A stretch of 64,000 nucleotides of DNA from Cellulosimicrobium protaetiae (GCF_009708005.2 NZ_CP052757.1:806001-870000); one strand, 5' to 3'; positions 1 through 10,377 are shown, counted from the stretch's first letter. A program made the numbers and translations. Notes: a model not told the origin generated them from the letters alone.

Positions 1-134
1 TACGCGGGCTGGGCGGGGTACTGCGTGGGCTGCCGTGCGGGGTGCTGCGCCTGCGGCGAGCCGTACGGTCCCGCCTGGGTCGGGCCGTACGCGTCGCGCG
101 GCTCGCGGCCGAGGAGCCGGTCCAGGAATCCCAT
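1..134 (-). CDS. Hypothetical protein, N-terminal part only
   Basis: The gene enters the window from its 5' end on the minus strand and runs off the left edge, so only 44 codons are visible. The ATG is preceded by a good GGAGG ribosome binding site at about 8 bases. The protein starts MGFLDRLLGRE and then becomes rich in Gln, Pro, Tyr and Gly, which looks like a disordered segment. No signal peptide or enzymatic motif is visible. Some actinobacterial membrane or zinc-ribbon proteins begin with a short amphipathic helix and a Q/P/Y-rich linker, but too little is present to name a family. Confidence 0.6.
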   Translation of the reverse strand, partial: MGFLDRLLGREPRDAYGPTQAGPYGSPQAQHPARQPTQYPAQPA

Positions 135-340
135 GGGTCGTCCTCCGAGTTCGGTGGCGCGGCGTCGGGCGCTCGCGCGGGGGTCGTGGCCGGTACGGCT
201 CACTCTCGGACCAACGAGAACTCCCGGCCCGCGGTTCCGCCCGACGCCGAACCCGGGTTCCTTCCTCACCGCGTCCGTCGCGCGAGGAGCTACCCCGGGT
301 TCGGCAGGGCTCCCGAGGCGCGACCGGCCCCGGACGCACG

Positions 341-372
341 AGTGCCCCCGACCCGGAGGGGTCGGGGGCACT
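341..372 (-). terminator. Terminator hairpin of the cold-shock gene
   Basis: A perfect 14-bp stem (341-354 with 359-372) closes a 4-base loop, 54 bases past the stop codon of the cold-shock gene on the minus strand. There is no T-run, as is usual for actinobacterial terminators. Confidence 0.75.
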
Positions 373-425
373 CGGTGAACGATCGGTCGGCGCGACCCAC
401 GAGGGTCGTCACCGGGGAGATCGGA

Positions 426-629
426 TCAGATCGCGCGGATGTTCTCCGCCTGCGGGCCCTTCGGGCCCTGCGTCACGTCGAACTCGACGCGCTGGTTCTC
501 CTCCAGCGTGCGGAAGCCCTGCGACTGGATCGCGGAGTAGTGCGCGAACACGTCGGCCGAGCCGTCCTCGGGGGCGATGAAGCCGTAGCCCTTCTCGCTG
601 TTGAACCACTTCACGGTTCCGGTAGCCAT
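426..629 (-). CDS. cspA: Cold-shock protein, CspA family
   Basis: This 67-residue protein is a complete single cold-shock domain. It carries both RNA-binding motifs, KGYGFI (RNP1) near residue 13 and DVFAHY (RNP2) near residue 26, and starts [18 protein letters not shown]. Such proteins bind single-stranded RNA and DNA in the cytoplasm, melt mRNA structure and act as RNA chaperones; actinobacterial copies are often constitutive and abundant. The ATG has a strong AAGGAG site 6 bases upstream. The gene is monocistronic: a terminator hairpin follows, and about 270 bases of non-coding DNA separate it from the next gene upstream. That leader contains a TTGACG hexamer on the minus strand at 695-700, a possible -35 element. 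The long leader is compatible with structured-leader control, which I cannot confirm. Confidence 0.97.
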   Translation of the reverse strand: MATGTVKWFNSEKGYGFIAPEDGSADVFAHYSAIQSQGFRTLEENQRVEFDVTQGPKGPQAENIRAI

Positions 630-903
630 TGTTACTCCTTCAAGAGTGTGGAAACACCCCCCGCGGGCGCAGGGGAGTACATCACGGTGTTCGTCGTCAA
701 CTCTTGGGTAACAAGGTCCGCCGGGCGCCCACCAGGCGGTGGTCACATCGACGCGAGGACAAGCGAGGCACTGCAATCTCGGGGTCAACCGTACAGGGTA
801 GGCCCCATCTTGGCCATGGCTCTCCCCGCTGGTGTCGTCCCCGGTCGTGCGCCGGGTCTCCGGGGCGTCGTGGGGCCCTCCGGGAGCCAGGCTCCGCGGT
901 GCG

Positions 904-1380
904 TCAGGCCGCGGGCACCGTGAGCTCGACGACCGGCACGACACGACGCCAGTCGTCCTCGCCGCGCTCCGTCGCGAGCGGTTCCGCCCACTCGAGGACG
1001 ACCGGCTCCAGCACTTCCCAGGAGCGGGCGTGCTCGGCCGCGTACTCGCGGAGGAACCGCGCTCCGTCCTCGGGCGCCAGGGTGCGGGCGTGGCCGCGCA
1101 CGCCGCGACGGGCGCCCACCCAGAGGAGGACGCGCGGGTCGGCGACGACGTTGCGGTACCACTGAGATCGGGGGCCGAGCCCGGCGACGACGACCCACGT
1201 GCGGGGGTCCGGTCGCCCGGAGACCTCCAGCACGGCGTACCGGGTCTCGCCGGTCGTCCGGCCGCGGTGGCCGAGCAGCAGGAGCCGTCCGCCGAGCAGG
1301 AAGCCGAGCCCGGAGCGGAAGAGGGCGACGGGCGCCCGGACGAACCAGCGCGTGTGCAGGAGGCGGGACGCGAAGGTCAT
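904..1380 (-). CDS. Nitroreductase family deazaflavin-dependent oxidoreductase (DUF385)
   Basis: The 158-residue protein has the length and motif order of the F420-dependent Ddn/Rv3547-like family: an N-terminal stretch with an RTTG motif at about residues 41-44 followed by RYAVLEV, then [19 protein letters not shown] near residues 65-83. Members bind deazaflavin F420 and act on quinones or xenobiotics; the substrate here is unknown. The ATG is probably leaderless, because a TACGGT -10 element ends 6 bases before it. The gene stands alone between the cold-shock gene and the divergent liv operon. No signal peptide is visible, so a cytoplasmic or membrane-associated location is likely. Confidence 0.85.
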   Translation of the reverse strand: MTFASRLLHTRWFVRAPVALFRSGLGFLLGGRLLLLGHRGRTTGETRYAVLEVSGRPDPRTWVVVAGLGPRSQWYRNVVADPRVLLWVGARRGVRGHARTLAPEDGARFLREYAAEHARSWEVLEPVVLEWAEPLATERGEDDWRRVVPVVELTVPAA

Positions 1381-1386
1381 CCGTCC

Positions 1387-1392
1387 ACCGTA
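1387..1392 (-). promoter_or_regulatory. -10 element TACGGT, leaderless start
   Basis: TACGGT on the minus strand lies 6 bases before the ATG of the DUF385 gene. This spacing recurs at ten other starts in the window and places the transcription start on the initiation codon. Confidence 0.5.
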
Positions 1393-1633
1393 CGGCGACA
1401 CCTGAATCGGCACATCCGTACCGTCCACGGAACGAAACGAGACCCTTGCGTTACGAGTCGGTAACAACTCCCTGCGCCCCACGAAATCCGATCCGCCTAC
1501 GTTCGCGTCACCCAGGAACGCGGAGGGCGCCCTCTCCCGCGGATTCGTGGGTCCGGAGCCCTCCGGGATGCCGCGGAGGGCCCCGGACGACACGTCCGCG
1601 AGGAGGTTTCGCCCCCGGGTGACCTGTGTCACT

Positions 1634-1663
1634 ATTCAGCACGCAATTCAGTGTTGAATTCAG
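1634..1663. promoter_or_regulatory. Putative operator: three phased ATTCAG repeats
   Basis: ATTCAG occurs at 1634-1639, 1646-1651 and 1658-1663, exactly 12 bases apart. The last two form a palindrome, AATTCA-GTGT-TGAATT at 1645-1660. The cluster lies 63-93 bases before the livK start, a sensible place for a regulator controlling the importer. The regulator is not identified. Confidence 0.5.
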
Positions 1664-1726
1664 CGATCGACCGCGGGAGAAGCGGCTTCACGGCCCTCCG
1701 CGGGGATCAGGACCACGGAGGTTGGC

Positions 1727-2980
1727 ATGCATCGCACAGCACGACGGGCGAGCGGGGGCGCTGCCCTGCTCCTCGCGGCCACTCTCGTCCTCACCGCCTG
1801 CGGTCCCCAGTCCCAGGGCGGCGGAGACGACGAGACGACCGGGACGTCGACCGAGACCGACGACGGCGGCTCGGCCGAGCTCGCCATCGTCCCGTCGGTC
1901 CAGGTCGACATCGACGGCGCCGAGGTCGAGGCGACCGAGGCCGGCAACCCGGTCGACCCGGCCGGCGACGGCAGCGCCGAGTGCGCCGAGGGCACCTCGA
2001 TCGCGATGGCGGGCGCCCTCACGGGCCCGAACGCCGCGCTCGGCCTCAACATCCAGTACGGGGCGCAGGTCGCGGTCGACGCGTTCAACGCCGCGAACCC
2101 CGGCTGCCAGGTCACGCTCAAGCCGTTCGACACCGAGGGCGACCCGCAGAAGGCCACCCAGGTGGCCCCGCAGATCGTCGGCGACGCCACGGTCCTCGGC
2201 CTGCTCGGCCCGGCGTTCTCGGGCGAGACGGCGGCGACCGGCGACGTCTTCAACCAGGCGGGCCTGCTGTCGCTCACGGCGTCGGCCACGAACCCGGACC
2301 TCACCGGCAACGGGTGGACGAACTTCTTCCGCGGTCTCGCCAACGACGCCGTCCAGGGGCCGTCGGTCGCCAAGTACCTCGTCAACACGAAGGAGTTCGG
2401 CAGCGTCTGCGTCGTCTCCGACAACTCGGACTACGGCATCGGCCTCGCCCAGCAGATCACCGAGGGCCTGGGCGACGCCGCGAACGCCGACTGCGCCGCC
2501 GAGGTCAAGACGGGCGACAAGGACTTCTCCGCCGCCGTCCAGATCATCTCGGGCGCCGACGCGGACGCGGTCTTCTACGCCGGCTACTACGCCGAGGCCG
2601 CTCCGTTCGTGCAGCAGCTGCGCGACGGCGGCGTCGAGATCCCGTTCGTCTCGGCGGACGGCACGAACGACCCGCAGTTCGTCTCGCAGGCCGGCGCGTC
2701 GTCCGACGGCGCGATCCTGTCCTGCCCGTGCGGGCCCGCGCCCGACGACTTCGCGGCCACCTACGAGGAGTCGGCCGGCCAGGCGCCGGGCGTGTACTCG
2801 GTCGAGGGCTACGACCTCGCGACGATCATGCTCACGGGCATCGCCTCCGGGGTCACCGACCGTGCGGGCCTGATCGACTACGTGGCGAACTACTCCGGTG
2901 AGGGCCTGGCCCGCACCTACGAGTGGGACGACACGGGCGAGCTCGCCGCGGCACTCATCTGGATCTACGAGGTCCAGTAG
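1727..2980 (+). CDS. livK: Branched-chain amino acid ABC transporter substrate-binding lipoprotein
   Basis: The 417-residue protein begins with a lipoprotein signal: basic MHRTARR, a hydrophobic core and the lipobox LTAC with the lipidated Cys at 25. An acidic, Gly/Thr-rich linker follows to about residue 85. The rest is a type-1 periplasmic-binding fold of the Leu/Ile/Val family, with ALTGPNAALG near the start of the domain and VEGYDLATIM towards the end. It would capture branched-chain amino acids or a related ligand (amides, urea) outside the membrane and deliver them to LivHM. The ATG has a GGAGG site 5-6 bases upstream. It is the first gene of a five-gene operon and is separated from livH by a large hairpin. 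Confidence 0.93.
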   Translation: MHRTARRASGGAALLLAATLVLTACGPQSQGGGDDETTGTSTETDDGGSAELAIVPSVQVDIDGAEVEATEAGNPVDPAGDGSAECAEGTSIAMAGALTGPNAALGLNIQYGAQVAVDAFNAANPGCQVTLKPFDTEGDPQKATQVAPQIVGDATVLGLLGPAFSGETAATGDVFNQAGLLSLTASATNPDLTGNGWTNFFRGLANDAVQGPSVAKYLVNTKEFGSVCVVSDNSDYGIGLAQQITEGLGDAANADCAAEVKTGDKDFSAAVQIISGADADAVFYAGYYAEAAPFVQQLRDGGVEIPFVSADGTNDPQFVSQAGASSDGAILSCPCGPAPDDFAATYEESAGQAPGVYSVEGYDLATIMLTGIASGVTDRAGLIDYVANYSGEGLARTYEWDDTGELAAALIWIYEVQ

Positions 2981-2985
2981 TCCGA

Positions 2986-3060
2986 CGACGGGCGCCCCGC
3001 CCGCCGGACCTCCCGCCGGTCCCCGCACCGCGCGGGGACCGGCGGGCGGGGCGCCCGTCG
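2986..3060 (+). terminator. Intercistronic hairpin between livK and livH
   Basis: A 22-bp perfect stem (2986-3007 with 3039-3060) follows the livK stop. A second, competing hairpin of about 14 bp (3013-3026 with 3032-3045) shares bases 3039-3045 with the first, so the two cannot form together fully. Because livHMGF need read-through, it probably acts as a partial terminator or as a 3'-end stabiliser of the livK message. Confidence 0.75.
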
Positions 3061-3103
3061 TGGACCACGACCTCGTACGCCAGAGAAAGAACCAGGGAGC
3101 GAC

Positions 3104-4158
3104 ATGCCCGCTCTTGCCGACGCGCTCATCCACACCGCGACCGCCGGTCCCCTCGTCCACCAGTCCCTCATCGACTTCAACATCGCCGGCCTCGCCCGGA
3201 ACTTCTGGGGCCTCACCATCGAAGGCCTCACCTACGGCGCGATCTACGCGCTCGTGGCCGTCGGCTACACGCTCGTCTACGGCGTGCTGCGGCTCATCAA
3301 CTTCGCCCACTCCGAGGTCTTCATGCTCGGTATGTTCGGGCAGTACGCGACCCTCATGCTCCTGGGCTTCTACCCGAGCGGGAACGCGTACGACAAGGGG
3401 ATCGCCCTGACGGTCCTGTACCTCGGCATCGCGATGCTCGGCGGCATGCTCGTCGCGGGCGGCGCCGCCGTCGGGCTGGAACGCGTGGCCTACAGACCGC
3501 TGCGACGGCGCGGCGCGCCCGCTCTCGTGTTCCTCATCACCGCGATCGGGATGTCGTTCATCCTCCAGGAGTTCGTGCACTTCGTGCTGCCGAAGCTCAC
3601 GGGCGGCACCCTCGGCGGCGTGAACGCGCAGCAGCCGATCCGGCTCGTGCAGCCCGAGGTGCAGTTCACGATCGGCGGCGCACCCGTCACGAACATCACG
3701 CTCGTCATCATCCTGTCGGCGCTGATCCTCGCGCTCGCGACGGACATGTTCATCAACCGGACCAAGTTCGGCCGCGGCATCCGCGCGGTCGCGCAGGACC
3801 CGGTGACCGCGACCCTCATGGGCGTCTCGCGCGAACGCGTCATCATGCTGACGTTCCTCATCGGCGGCATCCTCGCCGGTGCGGCGGCGCTGCTGTACAC
3901 GCTGCGCGTGCCGAACGGGATCATCTACTCGGGCGGGTTCATCCTCGGCATCAAGGCGTTCTGCGCCGCGGTGCTGGGCGGGATCGGCAACCTGCGCGGC
4001 GCGCTGCTCGGCGGTCTGCTGCTCGGTGTCATGGAGAACTACGGCCAGGTCGTGTTCGGGACGGAGTGGCGCGACGTCGTCGCGTTCGCGCTCCTGATCA
4101 TCGTCCTGATGTTCCGCCCGACGGGCATCCTCGGCGAGTCTCTGGGGAGGGCGCGCGC

Positions 4159-4162
<4 letters not shown>
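3104..4162 (+). CDS. livH: Branched-chain amino acid ABC transporter permease LivH
   Basis: The 352-residue integral membrane protein has the LivH pattern: a hydrophilic N-terminus of about 30 residues, then GLTYGAIYALVAVGYTLVYG and the conserved INFAHSEVFMLG, several further membrane helices and a C-terminal FRPTGILGE. With LivM it forms the transmembrane channel of the importer. The N-terminus is longer than in short family members. A RBS (AGGGAG) lies 5 bases before the ATG. Its stop overlaps the livM start as ATGA, indicating translational coupling. Confidence 0.94.
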
Positions 4163-5531
<1,369 letters not shown>

Positions 5532-5535
<4 letters not shown>

Positions 5536-6608
5536 GCACCCACGACCCCGGCGGCATCGGGGCGGGCGGCGAGCACGGCGACGAGCACCTCGCGTCGTCG
5601 GGCCGCGCCGACTCGTCGCGCGCCGACCTCTACATGCCCGGCGCCGGGCTGGAGGAGCCGGTGATCGTCGACGTCGCGGAGGTGCGGCCCGAGCTCGCGA
5701 ACCCCGAGCTCGTCGACGCGATGGTCGCCCCGGACCGCACGGTCCACGCGAAGGTCGGCGAGCCGCTGCTCCAGATGGAGAACGTCACCGTGCAGTTCGG
5801 CGGTCTCGTCGCGCTCGACGACGTGTCTTTCGACATCCGTCGCGGCGAGATCCTCGGCCTCATCGGGCCGAACGGCGCGGGCAAGACGACGGCGTTCAAC
5901 GCGATGACCGGCGTCTACCGGCCCACGCAGGGGCAGGTCGTGTTCGACGGCACCCCCGTGGGCAAGCTCAAGCGGTACCGGATCACGCAGCGGGGCATCG
6001 CGCGCACGTTCCAGAACATCCGCCTGTTCAACGAGATGACGGCGCTGGAGAACGTCGTCGTCGGGTCGGACGCGCGGCACCGCACCTCGGTGCCGGGCGC
6101 GCTGTTCCGCACGCCGCGCCACCGGCGCGAGGAGCGGGACGCGATCGACCGCGCGATGGCGCTCCTGGAGTTCGTGGGCGTCGGTGGCCGGGCGACCGAG
6201 AAGGCGCGCAACCTCTCCTACGGCGACCAGCGCCGTCTGGAGATCGCGCGCGCCCTCGCGACCGAGCCCAAGCTGCTGTGCCTCGACGAGCCGGCGGCCG
6301 GCTTCAACCCGGCGGAGAAGGAGGCCCTCATGGACCTCATCCGCCACATCCGCGACGACGGCTACACCGTCCTGCTCATCGAGCACGACATGCGCCTCGT
6401 CCGCGGGGTCACCGACCGCATCGTCGTGCTCGAGTTCGGGCGCGTCATCGCGGACGGCACGCCCGACGAGGTCACGAACGACCCCAAGGTCATCGCGGCC
6501 TACCTGGGCGTCCCGGACTCCGAGCTGACGGCAGACGAGGGGGGCACGGGACCGGACCGTGCCGCCGGGCCGACGACCGAAGGAGGCAGCGGCGATGCCT
6601 CTGCTTGA
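5532..6608 (+). CDS. livG: Branched-chain amino acid ABC transporter ATP-binding protein LivG
   Basis: This ATPase has Walker [10 protein letters not shown] (112-120), signature LSYGDQ, Walker [14 protein letters not shown] and switch IIEHDM-type LLIEHDM. The fingerprint [13 protein letters not shown] is typical of LivG. It powers transport together with LivF on the cytoplasmic face. At 358 residues it is about 80 longer than usual because of a hydrophilic N-terminal extension (residues 1-78) rich in Gly, Asp and Glu. An internal Met at residue 82 ([10 protein letters not shown]) would give the usual length, but it has no RBS, whereas the upstream ATG overlaps the livM stop, so the long form is preferred. 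Confidence 0.93.
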
Positions 6609-7314
6609 GCTGCAGGACATGACGGTCGCCTACGGCCGGATCGAGGCGGTGCGGGGTATCTCGATCACCGTCGAGGAGGGTGAGCTCGTCACCCTCATCG
6701 GGGCGAACGGCGCCGGGAAGACGACGACGATGCGCGCGATCTCGGGCATCCGCCCGGTGTCGCGCGGCAAGGTCCTCTTCGACGGCAAGGACATCACGAA
6801 GATGAAGGCGCACCTGCGCGTGCTCGAGGGCATCGTGCAGGCGCCCGAGGGCCGCGGGATCTTCCCCGGGATGACCGTCATCGAGAACCTCGAGATGGGT
6901 GCCTACGCGCGGACGTTCGCGTCGAAGGCCGAGCACGACGAGACCCTCGACCGGGTGTTCGACCTCTTCCCGCGCCTCGCCGAGCGCAAGGACCAGGTGG
7001 GCGGCACGATGTCCGGCGGCGAGCAGCAGATGCTCGCGATCGGGCGCGCGCTCATGGCCCGCCCGCGGCTCCTGCTGCTCGACGAGCCGTCGATGGGCCT
7101 CGCGCCCATGGTCATCCAGCAGATCTTCCGCATCGTGTCGGAGATCAACGCGCAGGGGACGACCGTCCTGCTCGTCGAGCAGAACGCGCAGCAGGCGCTG
7201 TCGCGCTCCGACCGCGCGTACGTGCTGGAGACGGGTGAGGTCGTGCGCACGGGCGGGGGCAAGGAGCTCCTCGCGGACTCCAGCATCAAGGAGGCCTACC
7301 TGGGGGTCGCCTGA
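6595..7314 (+). CDS. livF: Branched-chain amino acid ABC transporter ATP-binding protein LivF
   Basis: The 239-residue ATPase carries Walker A GANGAGKTTT near residue 38, QAPEGRGIFPGMTV typical of LivF, the signature MSGGEQQML, Walker B LLLLDEPSMGLAP and switch LLVEQNAQQAL. It is the second nucleotide-binding subunit of the importer. I chose the ATG at 6595 because the family sequence [12 protein letters not shown] begins directly after it and AGGAGG lies 9 bases upstream; an in-frame ATG at 6559 would add 12 unusual residues. The gene overlaps livG by 14 bases and ends the operon ahead of a bidirectional terminator. Confidence 0.94.
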   Translation: MPLLELQDMTVAYGRIEAVRGISITVEEGELVTLIGANGAGKTTTMRAISGIRPVSRGKVLFDGKDITKMKAHLRVLEGIVQAPEGRGIFPGMTVIENLEMGAYARTFASKAEHDETLDRVFDLFPRLAERKDQVGGTMSGGEQQMLAIGRALMARPRLLLLDEPSMGLAPMVIQQIFRIVSEINAQGTTVLLVEQNAQQALSRSDRAYVLETGEVVRTGGGKELLADSSIKEAYLGVA

Positions 7315-7353
7315 CCCCTGGCGCGACCCGCCGAGCACGCTCTCACGCGCTGT

Positions 7354-7408
7354 CGAGCACGACCTGGGCGCCGTTATCCGACGGATAGCGGCGCCCAGGT
7401 CGTGCTCG
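7354..7408. terminator. Bidirectional terminator containing a stop codon
   Basis: A nearly perfect 26-bp stem (7354-7379 with 7383-7408, one G-U pair) lies between livF and the convergent GGDEF gene. The stop codon and last codons of the GGDEF gene are inside the stem. It can serve both strands. Confidence 0.85.
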
Positions 7409-8360
7409 GCGGGGTGCGGGCCGCCGCGAGGCGGGCCTCGCCCTCGCGCACGAGCTCGTCGGCGTCCGCCGCTCCCGCGACGGACCAGGTGAGGGAGGTG
7501 CGGAACGACGGCCGCACCGGAGCGTCGAGAGCGCCGAGCCGCGCGAGGACCTCCTGGCGCAGGGCCTCGGCGCTCGCGGCGGCGTCGTGGTCGCCCATCC
7601 CGGGGAGCGTCGCGAGCACGGCGAACCGGTCGCCGTCGACGCGCCCCGCCTCGCAGCCGCGAGGGAGCCACGCGAGGAGGCTGCGACCGACCGCGGTGAG
7701 CACCGCGTCCCCGGCGTCCTGCCCGTGCAGGGCGTTGATCCCGGCCATGTCCTGCACGTCGAGGAGCAGCAGGACGACGCGCGTCCCGCCGTGCGCGACG
7801 AGGCGGCAGCGCCGGGAGAGCGAGTGCCACGTGCTGCGGCGCGAGAGCAGGCCGGTGAGCGCGTCGTGCGTGGACCGCTCCGCGAGCGTGCCGACGAGGG
7901 AGCGCACGAGCTCGGCGGCTCCCACGCTCGTCCAGTGCGCGCCCCGGACGAGGACGTCGTCGTACCGGCGGTCGTCCGGCCGGGCCATGGCGAGGGTCGC
8001 GACCTCGGCGACGGCCGCCGTCGGCGCGACGACGAGCGGCGACCAGTCCGTGACGCTCGCGACCGGGCGGCGCTCCAGGACCGCCCGGCCGTAGCCGAGC
8101 CGTCCCGTGAGCGCGGCGACGAGGCTCGTGCGCACCACGACACCCGTGCGCGGGGCCGCCGCACCCGGAGGGGGGACCTCGTCGTCGTGCACGACGACGC
8201 ACGCCACGTCGGGGTTGCGGAACAGCACCTCGAGCTGCCCCACGGGCATCGAGGAGCCGACGGTCAGCGCGGGGCGGGCGAGGTCGGCGACGGTGCCGCC
8301 CGCCCGGCCGCCGGGGCGCATCGCGGTGTGCTGGGCCAGCGCGGTGAGTGAGTCGTGCAC
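7374..8360 (-). CDS. CBS-GGDEF protein with degenerate active site
   Basis: The 328-residue protein has two parts. Residues 30-150 resemble a paired CBS-type sensory module. Residues 160-320 are a GGDEF domain beginning THDALTGLLSRR, with the helix-strand pattern DVQDMAGINALHG, but the signature motif is VDGDRF (241-246) instead of GGDEF. The altered loop suggests it is a poor or inactive diguanylate cyclase and may act as a nucleotide-binding effector. The start is a GTG at 8360 with no good RBS; a weak CACACT -10 ends 6 bases upstream, so leaderless initiation is possible. An alternative ATG is at 8321. The stop lies in the shared terminator hairpin with livF. Confidence 0.75.
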   Translation of the reverse strand: MHDSLTALAQHTAMRPGGRAGGTVADLARPALTVGSSMPVGQLEVLFRNPDVACVVVHDDEVPPPGAAAPRTGVVVRTSLVAALTGRLGYGRAVLERRPVASVTDWSPLVVAPTAAVAEVATLAMARPDDRRYDDVLVRGAHWTSVGAAELVRSLVGTLAERSTHDALTGLLSRRSTWHSLSRRCRLVAHGGTRVVLLLLDVQDMAGINALHGQDAGDAVLTAVGRSLLAWLPRGCEAGRVDGDRFAVLATLPGMGDHDAAASAEALRQEVLARLGALDAPVRPSFRTSLTWSVAGAADADELVREGEARLAAARTPPSTTWAPLSVG

Positions 8361-8506
8361 AGGGGCAGTGTGGCGGCGCGGCAGCGGTCGCGGCGGGGCG
8401 GGGCTCAGTGTTCGACGAGAGTTCACCGCCGGGCCACCGGGGCGTCGACGGGCGTCACCGGTCGTGCCACGACGCGGGGGTGGGGACTCGGCGCGACGCC
8501 GTCCCC

Positions 8507-8512
8507 TACGCT
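8507..8512 (+). promoter_or_regulatory. -10 element TACGCT, leaderless start
   Basis: TACGCT lies 7 bases before the GTG of the first propeller protein, which has no ribosome binding site. The same hexamer and spacing recur in front of the paralogous gene downstream. Confidence 0.6.
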
Positions 8513-8519
8513 GGGCCGC

Positions 8520-10349
8520 GTGCCGCCCCGCCGTCGTGACGCCCGTGCCCGACTGACGTTCGAGCTCGTCGAGTCGCCCCACGAGCACGCCCTCGACGAG
8601 GACGACGCGTGGGCGGTCGGCCCCGCGCCGACCCGGTCGGCGGACGCGCACGCGGCCCGGGCCACGACCCCGTCGGGACCGGTGCCCGGGGGGCCCCGCG
8701 ACCTCGACGACGCAGACCTTGCCGCGGGGTCCGGCACAGAGCCCGACGACGAGCCCGGGTCCGACGGCGGCGACCGCGACGGCGCGCCGCCCGCTCGTCC
8801 GCGGCGCGGACGCCGGGCGGTCGTGGTCGGCGCGGTGTCCGCCGGGCTCGTGCTCGTGCTGGGCGGGATGGCGGCGGTCGACGCGTGGCACGGCCGGGCG
8901 GACCTCGAACGCCTCCGCACGGCCCCGGGCGGGATCGAGCCCATCGCGGAGACCCCTTCCGAGCTGTGGACCACCGACCTCGTCCTCGGGAACGGGCTCG
9001 GCTTCCTCCCCGGCGCGATCGTCACCGTCGAGGACGGCGCCGCGGTCGCCGTGTCCCTCGACGGCGGCGAGGAGCGCTGGCGCGTCGACGTCGGCGCGCA
9101 CGCGGTGTGCGGGAGCCCGTTCTTCTGGTCGCTGCCGTCGGGCGAGCCGGAGGCCAGGATCGTGTGCCTCGCCCCGGTCGTCGAGCACGCCGCCGGGGAG
9201 CCGCTCGCCGAGGCCGATCTGCCGGTCGACCCGACGACGGGCCGCATCGACGCGTCGGCCTGGTCGGTCACCGTCCTCGACGAGGACGGCGAGGTGCTCG
9301 GGCGCCGCGACACGACGGACGAGGGTGGACTGCCGGCACCCGGGCCCGGGGGCTCGCTGGTCCGCACCGAACGGGTGGGCGAGGTGCCCGCGGGCGACGG
9401 CGCCGTCGTCGAGCAGGACCCGGCCACGGGCGAGGTGACGGACCTCCCGGAGGGGCGGCCCGCCGTCGTCCGGGTCGAGGACGCGCTCACGGGCGAGGTG
9501 CGCTGGGAGGCCGAGCTGCCGTTCGTGCCCCGGACCGGGCAGTGCATCACGTGGAGCGAGGCCGACGGCGCCGAGACCGTCACTGCCGAGCTCGAGAGCG
9601 TCTGGACGGCGTCCGACGCGCGGCTCGTGCGCGTGGAGGGCTGCGGGCTGTCGGCCTGGTTCACGCCCGAGGGGACGCGCCTGGACGAGGTCGACAACCC
9701 TTCGGACTCCGTCGTCGCGCTGCCCGACGGGACCTTCTCCCGCGACCCCGCCGGCAACGAGTTCGGCTGGGGCGGGACCGCGGGCACGGACGTGTCGGCC
9801 GCTCCCGCGATCCTCGACGCCGACGGCTCGGTGCGCTGGGAGCCGCCGGGCGCCGTCCTCGTCCCGACGGCGACGGACGGGCGCGCCGCCCCGCTCCTCG
9901 TCCAGGACGGCCAGGACGTCGTGGCCTTCGACGACGAGGGGACCGAGCTGTGGCGGACGCCGGAGGTCGGGTCGTCGGCGCAGGTCCGGGCGGTCGCGGG
10001 CGGCACCGTCGTGCTCTCCAACGGGTACGGCTCGAGCGTCCTCGCCGGCCTGGACACCGCGACGGGCCGGCAGCGCTGGGTCCTGGACGAGGCGGCCACG
10101 CCCCTCCTGCCCGGGAGCAGGGGCGACGGCGGCTGGGGGATCGACGCCGCGTACACCGACGGCGTGCGGGTGGTCGTCTCGGTGACGGACTGGGACGCGG
10201 GGCGCACGGTGCTCACGGCGCTCGACCTCGTCGACGGCGCGGTCGCGTGGCAGACCGAGCTCGCGAACGACGACGGCGCGGCCTGGACGGTGCCGGTCCA
10301 GGGCCGGCTGCTGCGGGCCGACGACACCACGCTCGCCCGGATCGGGTGA
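8520..10349 (+). CDS. PQQ-like beta-propeller membrane protein, copy 1
   Basis: The 609-residue protein has a cytoplasmic N-terminal region of about 100 residues starting with basic, then acidic sequence (LTFELVESPHEHALDED), one membrane helix near residues 101-122 (VVVGAVSAGLVLVLGGMAAV), and a large extracytoplasmic domain. That domain has repeated blades with the pattern of PQQ-binding-like propellers (GGEERWRVDVG, TGEVRWEAELPF, TGRQRWVLDE), as in BamB-type and kinase-associated sensors. Its ligand and function are unknown. The GTG start is leaderless. The next gene is a clear paralogue with the same FELVE motif at the N-terminus, so the pair arose by tandem duplication. Confidence 0.8.
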   Translation: MPPRRRDARARLTFELVESPHEHALDEDDAWAVGPAPTRSADAHAARATTPSGPVPGGPRDLDDADLAAGSGTEPDDEPGSDGGDRDGAPPARPRRGRRAVVVGAVSAGLVLVLGGMAAVDAWHGRADLERLRTAPGGIEPIAETPSELWTTDLVLGNGLGFLPGAIVTVEDGAAVAVSLDGGEERWRVDVGAHAVCGSPFFWSLPSGEPEARIVCLAPVVEHAAGEPLAEADLPVDPTTGRIDASAWSVTVLDEDGEVLGRRDTTDEGGLPAPGPGGSLVRTERVGEVPAGDGAVVEQDPATGEVTDLPEGRPAVVRVEDALTGEVRWEAELPFVPRTGQCITWSEADGAETVTAELESVWTASDARLVRVEGCGLSAWFTPEGTRLDEVDNPSDSVVALPDGTFSRDPAGNEFGWGGTAGTDVSAAPAILDADGSVRWEPPGAVLVPTATDGRAAPLLVQDGQDVVAFDDEGTELWRTPEVGSSAQVRAVAGGTVVLSNGYGSSVLAGLDTATGRQRWVLDEAATPLLPGSRGDGGWGIDAAYTDGVRVVVSVTDWDAGRTVLTALDLVDGAVAWQTELANDDGAAWTVPVQGRLLRADDTTLARIG

Positions 10350-10365
10350 CGGTTGACGGTCGTCC

Positions 10366-10371
10366 TACGCT
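10366..10371 (+). promoter_or_regulatory. -10 element TACGCT, leaderless start
   Basis: TACGCT lies 6 bases before the GTG of the second propeller protein, in the 28-base gap between the paralogues. The second gene therefore probably has its own promoter. Confidence 0.55.
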
Positions 10372-10377
10372 GGGGGC

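Larger units (their letters stand above)
1381..1726. other. Intergenic region upstream of liv operon
   Basis: This 346-base divergent region holds no plausible gene. It contains an inverted repeat GTTAC-N6-GTAAC at 1450-1465, and near the liv side an AT-rich island unusual for this genome, with three ATTCAG repeats (described separately). The rest is GC-rich sequence without recognisable signals. Confidence 0.6.

Noticed and set aside
409-609. A 66-codon minus-strand frame overlapping the cold-shock gene
   Set aside because: It is a different frame of the same strand; the real product is the 67-residue cold-shock domain starting at 629.
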